From Acidobacteriota bacterium (GTDB taxonomy: Bacteria; Acidobacteriota; Polarisedimenticolia; Gp22-AA2): a stretch of DNA of 10,909 nucleotides. Numbering within the stretch: the first letter of the stretch is position 1; every line of letters begins with the position of its first letter. The position numbers and the translations under genes are program-made. The DNA lies in assembly GCA_027297005.1 (NCBI GenBank), contig JAPUIN010000111.1, forward strand, positions 1-10,909, read 5' to 3'. The notes under the pieces are model-generated. The model did no database searches. It was not told the DNA's origin and saw only the letters and a program-made list of their open reading frames with translations. Shown piece after piece: positions 4,697-10,909 of this stretch.

Positions 4697-7597
4697 GTGA
4701 GAGGACGCGTGGCCCTGTTGGTCTGTGCGGTGAGCGCCACCCTGGCGCTGGCCGATGCCCCCGATCCCTACGCCCCCGATACGCCCGAGCCAGGCTCGGT
4801 CGAAGCGATCCGGGAGGCCACGACTGAGGATCGCTTCTTGAACCCCTGGGTGGCGTACGTCCCCGAATCAGCCGACGTCCCCTCGCCGACCGATTACCTG
4901 GGGCACATCGCCGGGGCGCCCGGCGAATTGAGCCGCACGACGCAGATCTACGGTTACATGCGGGCCCTGGCGGCCGCATCGCCGCGGGTGCGGGTCGAGA
5001 CGATCGGGACCACCGAGGAGGGGCGCGAGATCATCATCGTCATCGTGTCGGACGAGAAGACGATGGCGGACCTCGATCGCTACCGCGGTGCCACGGCGGC
5101 GCTGTCCGATCCGCGGGGCTGTGACGAGGCATGCATGCAGAGCACGATCGAGTGGGCGAAGCCGATCTACTTCCTCAACGGCGGGCTGCACTCGACCGAG
5201 ACCGGGAGCCCCGAGATGCTGATGGAGCTCGCCTACCGGCTGGCGGTCTCGGAGCGCGCCGAGATTCGCGCCATCCGTGAGCGCGTGATCACCCTGATGA
5301 ATCCTGTCTCCGAGCCGGACGGGCGCGACAAGACGGTCGACTGGTACTACCGTTTCCTCAAGGGGAAGACCGACTATGCGCACCTCCCCCGCCGCTCGCC
5401 GCCGTTCTGGGGTAAATACGTCTTCCACGACAACAATCGTGACACCCACCAGCGAGCACTGTCGCTGACGCGGGCGGACCAGGACGCCTTCCACCGCTGG
5501 CATCCCCAGGTCGTGCACGACCTGCACGAGTCGATCGCGCTCCTCTGCGTCTGGACCGGGACCGGCCCCTACAACAAGTACATGGATCCGATCCTGGTCG
5601 GCGAGTGGCACCAGATGGCGTTCCAGGAGGTGCGTGTGATGGCGTCGCTCGGTATGCCGGGGGTCTGGACCTGGGCGTTCGGCGAGGGATGGGGCCACGT
5701 GTTCCTCGAGTCGTGGGCGGTGAACCACAACTCTATCGGACGCGGCTACGAGACCTTCGGGATCTCGAGCGCCGATACCATGGACGTGCGACTCAACATA
5801 CGCTGGGGGGGGTACGCCGGCAAACCGGTCACCCGGCGCACCTGGTACCGGCCCTGGCCGCCGCCTCGAACCTTCAGGTGGTCGCTGCGCAACAACACGA
5901 ACTACATGCAGACTGGCGTGCTGTCGATCCTGCAGTACACCTCGCAGCATCACCGCGACATGCTGCGTGACTTCTGGCGCAAATCGAACCGCGCCGTCGA
6001 GCGGGGCCGCTCGGAGGCGCCGTACGCCTTCGTCATCCCCGAGGAGCAGAACGACCGCGGGCGACTCGCGAGGCTCGTCAATCTGCTGCGCGATCATGGC
6101 ATCGAGGTGTCGCGCGCGAAGAAGTCGTTCGAGGCGAACGATCGGAAGTTCCCGCGCGGCACGTTCGTGGTCCGGATGGATCAGCCGTATCGCGGCTACG
6201 CCTGGGATCTCCTCGAGGCGCAGGACTATCCCGCCGACGAGGCGCCCTACAGCCCGTACGACGACGTCACGTGGGCGCTGCCGGTTGCGTTCGGCGTCGA
6301 GGTCTTGCGGGTCGATGAGCCGGGGGTACGTGAGGTGCCGGTCGATCTCGTCGACACGCCGGTGAAGTATGCCGGTAAGGTGAAAGGAAGCGGACCGCAT
6401 TTCCTGCTGCGCGACACCGGGCAGGAGGCGCTTTACGCCGCGCGCCACCGGCTGTCGAAATATGAAGTCGCGGCGGCCGAGAAGAGCTTCGAGCAGGGAG
6501 GCGTCGAGTATCCCCCAGGCTCCTGGATCGTGAGCGGCGGGAGTGGCCTGAAGCGGGATCTCGAGTCGGTCGCGCAGGAGCTGGGTCTCGATTTCGTCTC
6601 GGTCTCGAAGAAGCCGAAGGTTTCATCCCATCCGCTCGATCTGCCGCGGCTGGCACTCTTCCACACCTGGCGTGACACCGAGAGCGCCGGCTGGGTCCGC
6701 ATGCTGTTCGACGAGGAAGGGATCCAGTACGACTACATTCTGGACGACCAGGTCAAGGAAGGCGGGCTCGCGGAGAAGTATGACGTCATCCTCTACCCGA
6801 ACTCGTACGAATCGTTCAAGAGCGTCATTCAGGGGATCGATCCCCGCCACGGCCCGATGCCGTACACGAAGACGGAGGAGTTCCCCAGTCACGGGACGCC
6901 CGCTTCCTCGCCCGACATCACCGGTGGCCTCGGCTACCAGGGAGTCGCGAACCTGCGTGAGTTCGTGGAGCGCGGCGGCGTCCTGATCACCCTTGGTGGG
7001 TCGAGCACCGTGCCGCTCGACGGTGGTTTCGTGCGCGACGTCCGCCGCGGCGGCTCCTCGAAGCTGTACACGCCCGGCACGGAGATCACCGCCCGCTTCG
7101 TGAATCCGGAGCACCCGCTCGCCTACGGCTACCCGGAGATCACCTCGGTCTTCCGCGGGGCGGAGACGCTGTACGACGTTGCTGAGGGGGATCAGCACCT
7201 GGTGGTGATGAGGTGGGGAACCGAGCCACCCCATTACGACGACCCGCGCTCCGAAGAGGACGGTCCATGGAGGAGCACCAATGCGAAGGACGATGGGATC
7301 GACGACGAGAAGGACGACGGCGATGACGGCGACGGAAAAGACGAAGGTGAGGACGACGGCGAGGATGGCGAGAAAGAGGAACACCCCCTGGTCGTCTCCG
7401 GCGGCATGACCGGCGAGAGTGAGCTGCAGGGGAAGCCGGCGCTCTTCGACATCCCGGTCGGAAAGGGCCGGGTCATCGCCTTCATCTTCGATCCGATCCA
7501 TCGGTTGATGAGCCGCTCCGACTTTCGAATCGCCTGGAACGCCCTGCTCAACTGGAACGATCTGCCGGAGCCCACACCCGAAGGGGCGGGTCGCTGA
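4697..7597 (+). CDS. Secreted M14-type zinc carboxypeptidase with C-terminal glutamine-amidotransferase-like domain
   Basis: The product is 966 residues. Residues 1-20 are a signal peptide ('VALLVCAVSATLALA'), so it is exported. The peptidase domain covers about 75-400. Zinc ligands are His165 and Glu168 in 'GGLHSTETG' and probably His277 in 'VHDLHES'. Substrate-binding residues are probably Asn247-Arg248 in 'HDNNRD', and the catalytic Glu is probably Glu352 in 'GRGYETFG'. The His277-Glu352 spacing (75) closely matches carboxypeptidase A (196 to 270). 'NPVSEPDGR' (202-210) is also typical of the family. After a linker region (about 440-640), residues 650-950 resemble a class-I amidotransferase or ThuA-like fold ('RLALFHTW', 'YDVILYPN', 'FVERGGVLITLGGSS', 'VGKGRVIAFIFDPIHR'). 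I see no catalytic Cys-His-Glu triad, so that domain is probably structural or binding. An Asp/Glu-rich insert (864-895) interrupts it. The natural substrate (peptide, amino-acid amide or modified wall peptide) is unknown. A promoter and a strong ribosome site precede it. The RND pump follows after 153 bp. Confidence 0.9.
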   Translation: MRGRVALLVCAVSATLALADAPDPYAPDTPEPGSVEAIREATTEDRFLNPWVAYVPESADVPSPTDYLGHIAGAPGELSRTTQIYGYMRALAAASPRVRVETIGTTEEGREIIIVIVSDEKTMADLDRYRGATAALSDPRGCDEACMQSTIEWAKPIYFLNGGLHSTETGSPEMLMELAYRLAVSERAEIRAIRERVITLMNPVSEPDGRDKTVDWYYRFLKGKTDYAHLPRRSPPFWGKYVFHDNNRDTHQRALSLTRADQDAFHRWHPQVVHDLHESIALLCVWTGTGPYNKYMDPILVGEWHQMAFQEVRVMASLGMPGVWTWAFGEGWGHVFLESWAVNHNSIGRGYETFGISSADTMDVRLNIRWGGYAGKPVTRRTWYRPWPPPRTFRWSLRNNTNYMQTGVLSILQYTSQHHRDMLRDFWRKSNRAVERGRSEAPYAFVIPEEQNDRGRLARLVNLLRDHGIEVSRAKKSFEANDRKFPRGTFVVRMDQPYRGYAWDLLEAQDYPADEAPYSPYDDVTWALPVAFGVEVLRVDEPGVREVPVDLVDTPVKYAGKVKGSGPHFLLRDTGQEALYAARHRLSKYEVAAAEKSFEQGGVEYPPGSWIVSGGSGLKRDLESVAQELGLDFVSVSKKPKVSSHPLDLPRLALFHTWRDTESAGWVRMLFDEEGIQYDYILDDQVKEGGLAEKYDVILYPNSYESFKSVIQGIDPRHGPMPYTKTEEFPSHGTPASSPDITGGLGYQGVANLREFVERGGVLITLGGSSTVPLDGGFVRDVRRGGSSKLYTPGTEITARFVNPEHPLAYGYPEITSVFRGAETLYDVAEGDQHLVVMRWGTEPPHYDDPRSEEDGPWRSTNAKDDGIDDEKDDGDDGDGKDEGEDDGEDGEKEEHPLVVSGGMTGESELQGKPALFDIPVGKGRVIAFIFDPIHRLMSRSDFRIAWNALLNWNDLPEPTPEGAGR

Positions 7598-7688
7598 CGG
7601 GCGCCCCCGGGGCCTGCCGTACGCCGTGATGAGGACTTAAGGCGAAGGCTGGGTCTTTCGATGCCCACCGGGTTATCATGATCGGTGT

Positions 7689-7703
7689 GGGCTCCCGGAG
7701 CCC
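7689..7703. repeat. Inverted repeat in the leader of the RND pump gene
   Basis: GGGCTCC-C-GGAGCCC is a perfect 7-bp inverted repeat around one central base, 47 nt before the chosen ATG. It lies just downstream of a possible -10 hexamer TATCAT (7674-7679) that has no convincing -35. It could be a leader hairpin or an operator half-site pair. Function is not shown. Confidence 0.35.
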
Positions 7704-7738
7704 GCTCCATGACAGCGTCCTCTGGAGAAATGCGGACC

Positions 7739-7743
7739 AGGAG
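7739..7743 (+). promoter_or_regulatory. Shine-Dalgarno setting the start of the RND pump
   Basis: AGGAG lies 7 nt before the ATG at 7751. This picks 'MSESRYNPIVRF' as the N terminus over in-frame ATGs at 7685 and 7730, whose extra residues do not look like RND sequence. Confidence 0.7.
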
Positions 7744-7750
7744 CCCCGGC

Positions 7751-10700
7751 ATGTCCGAGTCCCGCTACAATCCGATCGTCCGGTTCGCCGTCGAGCGCAG
7801 GGTCACCATGGGGATGGCGGTCCTCGGCGTCCTCGTGCTCGGCGTCATCTCCCTCGACAGGATCCCGCTGGAGTTTCTCCCCAACTGGTCCTCGTCGAGC
7901 GTTTCCGTCCGCGCGCTCTACCCCTCCTCCTCGCCTGAAGAGGTCGAGCGTCTGGTCGTCCGGCCGCTCGAGAACGCCCTCGGCACCATCAATGGCATCG
8001 AGACCCTGACAGCAAGCGCCACCTCGGAGGCCGCGTACGTGCGCGTCAGCTTCGTCGAGGGGACCGACATGGACCTGGCGGCGGTGGAGGTGCGCGACCG
8101 GATCGAGCGCGCGCGGGGTCTGCTCCCGGACGATCTCGACCGCCTCACGATCCGGAGGTTTCAGAGCTCCGACATCCCGGTGCTGAGGTTCGATCTCAGC
8201 GCCGACTGGCCGGAAGTCCGTCTCTACGAGTTCGCCGAGGAGATCCTCCAGCGCCGCCTCGAGAGGCTGGAGGGGGTCGCCCAGGTCGACGTCAGCGGAT
8301 TGCGCACCCCGGAGATGCAGGTCAACCTCATCCCCGCCCGGCTGCGGGCGCATGGAATCGATGTGCGCACCCTCGTCGACCACTTGCGCGACAACAACCT
8401 CAACGTGTCGGCGGGGCACGTGACGGAGGGGAGCCGCAAGCTGCTGGTTCGCGCCGTCGGCAATCTGAGGAGCCCCGCCGAGGTTCGCGATCTGCCGGTG
8501 ACCGGCAGCCTGAGGCTCGGGGACCTCGCGGAGGTGAGATACGACTTTCCGTTGAAGGAGAATTTCAACTACCTGAACGGGATTGAGGCGCTCACCGTCA
8601 GCGTCAACAAGACCTCCAATAGCAACCTGCTGGAGGTCGTCGACCGCGTCAAGTCCGAGATCGCCGTGATCGAGCGGTTGCCCGAGGCGGCGGGCAGTGC
8701 CATCCGCATTTACTCCGATGCCTCCCGGGATGTCCGTCGCGGTCTGGGTCAGCTTCGCGATGCCGGTCTGATCGGCGGGGCGCTCGCGATCCTGGCCGTC
8801 TTCTTCTTTCTGCGGCGGTTCCGCACGACCTTCCTGGTGGCGCTGGCGATCCCGATCTCGGTGATCGCGACATTCGTGCTGATTTACTTCATGCGGCAGG
8901 CGGGGCTCCTCGACGTGACGCTGAACATCATCAGCCTCGCCGGCCTGATGCTGGCGCTCGGCATGCTGGTCGACAACTCGATTGTCGTGATCGAATCGAT
9001 CTTCCGGCACCGCAATGAGCTGGAAGAGGATGCACGAACCGCCGCCCTCGCCGGGACCACCGAGGTCGCGCTGCCGATCCTGGCGTCGACGGCGACGACG
9101 ATGTGCGTTTTCCTGCCGCTCATCTTCGTCGGCAACGGCGGACGATTCCAGTTCTACATGGAGAACATCGGGGTGACCATCTGCATCGTCATGGTTGCCT
9201 CGCTGCTCGTCGCACTGACCGTCGTCCCGATGGTGGCGGCGGTGCTGCTGCGCGGGCAGTCGGCCCGTCCCACCCCCTTCATCGATCGGGTGACCCGGCT
9301 CTACGGGCAGGTGCTCGGCTTCACCCTGCGCCATCGGCTCCCGTTCGTCCTCTCGATCCTCGCGCTGTTCGGCGGAACGATCTACCTCTTCACGACGATC
9401 GAGAGAGGATTCTCCGCCCACTCGCTGGAGCGGGAGGTCATCCTCAAGGTCGATACACCGAAGCAGTATTCGCTTCAGCAGATCGAATCGCTCTACCGGG
9501 AGGTCTACGATCGGCTCAATGCCCACCGCGAAGAGCTGGACATCGCCGACATCACTTACAACCATGACCGCGGCACCGGCCGATCGCGGGCCAGCTGGCG
9601 CCGTAACCGGCAGTTCAACCTCTACCTCAAGGACGAAAAGGAGAGCCGTCTCAGCACCACCGAGGTGCGCAACCGGATCCGGGAGCTTCTGCCGGTCAAG
9701 GCGGGCGTCACTCTGCGGCTCGCCACGGGGCGCGGCCGCCACGGCACCTCGGGCGTGGAGGTCGAGCTGATGGGAGACGACCCGATCGTGCTCGAGCTGA
9801 TCAGCAACCGCGTGGCCGGTCAACTGGCGCAGCTGCCGATGATCCGTGACGTCGACACTTCGACCGAGAGCGGCGACGAAGAGATCCGGGTGAGCGTGCA
9901 GCGCGACCGCGTTCAGCAGGTGGGGCTCTCGACGCGCGCGCTCGCCTGGACGATCAACAACGCCCTGTCGGGGCGCCCGGTGAGCCGGTTTCGCACCGGC
10001 GACCGCGAGGTCGATCTGGTCATGCAATACCGTGAGGAGGATCGCGAGACGCTGGATCAGCTGAAGAACGTCCCGGTCTTCACCGGTGAGGTGTCGGTGC
10101 CGCTCGGCGCCCTGGCCGATTTTCGGTTCACCCCCGGGCCGCGCACGCTCGAGCGCGAGAACCACAGCTCGAAGATCACCGTCTCCGCCAACGCCGTGAG
10201 CTCGGCGGCCACATTCGGGGTGATGCGCGACATCGGCCGGATCATGCGCGGCATCCCGATGCCACCCGGATACTCCTGGAGCTTCGGCCGCTGGAACCGT
10301 TATCAGCAGCGGGATCAGCAGAGCGGCCTGGTCGCATGGCTGTTCGCCCTGCCGCTGATCTACATGCTGCTGGCAGCGCTGTTCGAGAGTTTCTCGCAGC
10401 CGCTCACCATCATGTTCTCGGTGCCGTTCGCGCTGCTGGGAGTCGGCGTCGTCATGAAGCTGGCCAACCAGCCGTGGGACACCATGGCGATGATCGGGAT
10501 GATCGTGCTGATGGGTGTCGTGGTGAACAACGCGATTGTACTGATCAATCACATCAATCATCTGCGCCGCAACGGCCATTCGCGGGACGAGGCGATTGTG
10601 CTGGGCGGCCAGCACCGTCTGCGCCCGATTCTGATCACGGCGATCACCACGATTCTCGGTCTGACGCCGATGATCGCCCCCTTCCTGTTCCCACAGTGGT

Positions 10701-10867
10701 TCGGCCCGCTGGAGTGGCGCGCCGCATCGTGGGCGCCGATCGGGCTCGTGATCGTGGGCGGCTTGACGACATCGACGTTTCTGACCCTGGTGATCATACC
10801 GACCATCTATTCGTTGATCGACGATGCCTCCCACTTCCTCCGGCGGGTGGCCAGGGCGGCGGCGTGA
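7751..10867 (+). CDS. RND-family (AcrB/MexB-like, HAE type) efflux pump inner-membrane subunit
   Basis: A full-length proton-driven RND exporter of 1038 residues, the usual size, in the inner membrane. It has the two-fold plan: TM1 (about 18-35), a first periplasmic domain (36-335), TM2-TM6 (339-500), TM7 (528-548), a second periplasmic domain (550-855) and TM8-TM12 (858-1018). Family motifs include 'EFLPNWSSSSVSVRALYPSS' (porter-domain start), 'GLMLALGMLVDNSIVVIES' in TM4 and 'MGVVVNNAIVLINHINHLRR' in TM10. The AcrB proton-relay pair Asp407-Asp408 appears as Asp408-Asn409, and AcrB Lys940 corresponds to Asn926. One acidic relay residue is kept. This resembles the 'VDN/VNNAIVL' branch of HAE pumps rather than the metal-exporting CusA type. 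Cargo cannot be predicted. No membrane-fusion protein or outer-membrane channel gene is upstream. The next gene starts inside this stop (GTGA), so the system continues downstream and the partner genes may lie there. Confidence 0.93.
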   Translation: MSESRYNPIVRFAVERRVTMGMAVLGVLVLGVISLDRIPLEFLPNWSSSSVSVRALYPSSSPEEVERLVVRPLENALGTINGIETLTASATSEAAYVRVSFVEGTDMDLAAVEVRDRIERARGLLPDDLDRLTIRRFQSSDIPVLRFDLSADWPEVRLYEFAEEILQRRLERLEGVAQVDVSGLRTPEMQVNLIPARLRAHGIDVRTLVDHLRDNNLNVSAGHVTEGSRKLLVRAVGNLRSPAEVRDLPVTGSLRLGDLAEVRYDFPLKENFNYLNGIEALTVSVNKTSNSNLLEVVDRVKSEIAVIERLPEAAGSAIRIYSDASRDVRRGLGQLRDAGLIGGALAILAVFFFLRRFRTTFLVALAIPISVIATFVLIYFMRQAGLLDVTLNIISLAGLMLALGMLVDNSIVVIESIFRHRNELEEDARTAALAGTTEVALPILASTATTMCVFLPLIFVGNGGRFQFYMENIGVTICIVMVASLLVALTVVPMVAAVLLRGQSARPTPFIDRVTRLYGQVLGFTLRHRLPFVLSILALFGGTIYLFTTIERGFSAHSLEREVILKVDTPKQYSLQQIESLYREVYDRLNAHREELDIADITYNHDRGTGRSRASWRRNRQFNLYLKDEKESRLSTTEVRNRIRELLPVKAGVTLRLATGRGRHGTSGVEVELMGDDPIVLELISNRVAGQLAQLPMIRDVDTSTESGDEEIRVSVQRDRVQQVGLSTRALAWTINNALSGRPVSRFRTGDREVDLVMQYREEDRETLDQLKNVPVFTGEVSVPLGALADFRFTPGPRTLERENHSSKITVSANAVSSAATFGVMRDIGRIMRGIPMPPGYSWSFGRWNRYQQRDQQSGLVAWLFALPLIYMLLAALFESFSQPLTIMFSVPFALLGVGVVMKLANQPWDTMAMIGMIVLMGVVVNNAIVLINHINHLRRNGHSRDEAIVLGGQHRLRPILITAITTILGLTPMIAPFLFPQWFGPLEWRAASWAPIGLVIVGGLTTSTFLTLVIIPTIYSLIDDASHFLRRVARAAA

Positions 10868-10909
10868 AGAGATTCGATTGGCTTCGACGTGCCCCGACGC
10901 TCGCCATCG
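10864..10909 (+). CDS. Start of a downstream gene translationally coupled to the RND pump (3' end outside window)
   Basis: A GTG at 10864 overlaps the TGA of the pump as GTGA and opens a frame to the end of the window. The 15 visible codons read 'KRFDWLRRAPTLAI' after the start. The basic stretch followed by the first hydrophobic residues would suit a membrane or exported protein, for example a second RND subunit or a membrane-fusion protein. The fragment is too short to identify. The overlap and strand are the main evidence that it is a gene. Confidence 0.5.
   Translation, partial: MKRFDWLRRAPTLAI

Noticed and set aside
4868..6448. A 526-codon minus-strand frame opposite the M14 peptidase
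   Set aside because: It has no recognisable motifs and shadow-type composition, and the opposite strand has a clear enzyme with all active-site motifs.
7603..7613. GCCCCCGGGGC palindrome just after the peptidase stop as a terminator
   Set aside because: The stem is only 5 bp around one base and no T-tract follows. Such strings are common at this GC content.
7685..7750. Upstream extension of the RND pump by 22 codons
   Set aside because: The added residues do not resemble RND N termini, and the ATG at 7751 has a good Shine-Dalgarno.
7676..10834. A 1052-codon open frame on the minus strand covering the whole RND gene
   Set aside because: Its product is rich in Arg, His, Asp and Gln, has no domain-like pattern and mirrors the codons of an unmistakable RND pump. 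Long antisense frames are expected in GC-rich genes.
1..10909. UGA read as tryptophan throughout, to rescue the barrel gene
   Set aside because: The glycosyltransferase, M14 peptidase and RND genes all end at TGA where their families end, and Trp is encoded by TGG in all of them.
1..10909. CRISPR arrays, tRNA or rRNA genes, insertion sequences, phage or toxin-antitoxin genes
   Set aside because: No regularly spaced repeats, no cloverleaf-like or rRNA sequence, and no transposase or integrase motifs were seen on either strand.

Overview
The window is GC-rich, densely coded bacterial DNA. It encodes a lipoprotein signal peptide, an outer-membrane beta-barrel and an inner-membrane RND exporter, so the organism is a diderm (Gram-negative-type) bacterium. 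Large secreted M14 peptidases, lipoprotein trehalases and RND pumps with this residue pattern would fit Acidobacteriota or a similar environmental phylum. That placement is an impression; no marker gene in the window settles it. Genes ending in TGA (the glycosyltransferase, the M14 peptidase and the RND pump) show that UGA is a normal stop here.

Layout. Positions 1-450 (+) hold the 3' end of a GT-B fold glycosyltransferase. A 16-bp gap with an 8-bp hairpin separates it from a convergent minus-strand cluster running from about 4482 down to 467. In transcription order the cluster holds an outer-membrane beta-barrel gene interrupted by two in-frame TGA codons (4482-3496), a GH37 trehalase with a lipoprotein signal (3462-1771), a 31-codon ORF that is almost entirely a signal peptide (1710-1615), and a class-V PLP enzyme (1618-467). 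The ATG of the last gene overlaps the stop of the small ORF as ATGA.

A divergent intergenic region (4483-4696) follows. It carries a perfect 16-nt palindrome, a good sigma70-like promoter (TTGACT-N17-TACAGT) and a strong Shine-Dalgarno that sets a GTG start. To its right on the plus strand are a secreted M14-type zinc carboxypeptidase fused to a glutamine-amidotransferase-like C-terminal domain (4697-7597), then an RND efflux pump (7751-10867), then the first 15 codons of another gene that overlaps the pump by GTGA (10864-).

How the genes may work together. The minus-strand set looks like a cell-envelope sugar-use cluster: a barrel, a periplasm-facing or surface trehalase, and a cytosolic PLP enzyme of unknown substrate. 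The plus-strand set combines extracytoplasmic peptide or amide hydrolysis with export. These links rest only on gene order. I see no clear new multi-gene system. The most unusual items are the barrel gene whose signal peptide is cut off by two UGA codons, the stand-alone signal-peptide ORF coupled to a cytosolic enzyme, and a strongly acidic insert in the peptidase's C-terminal domain.
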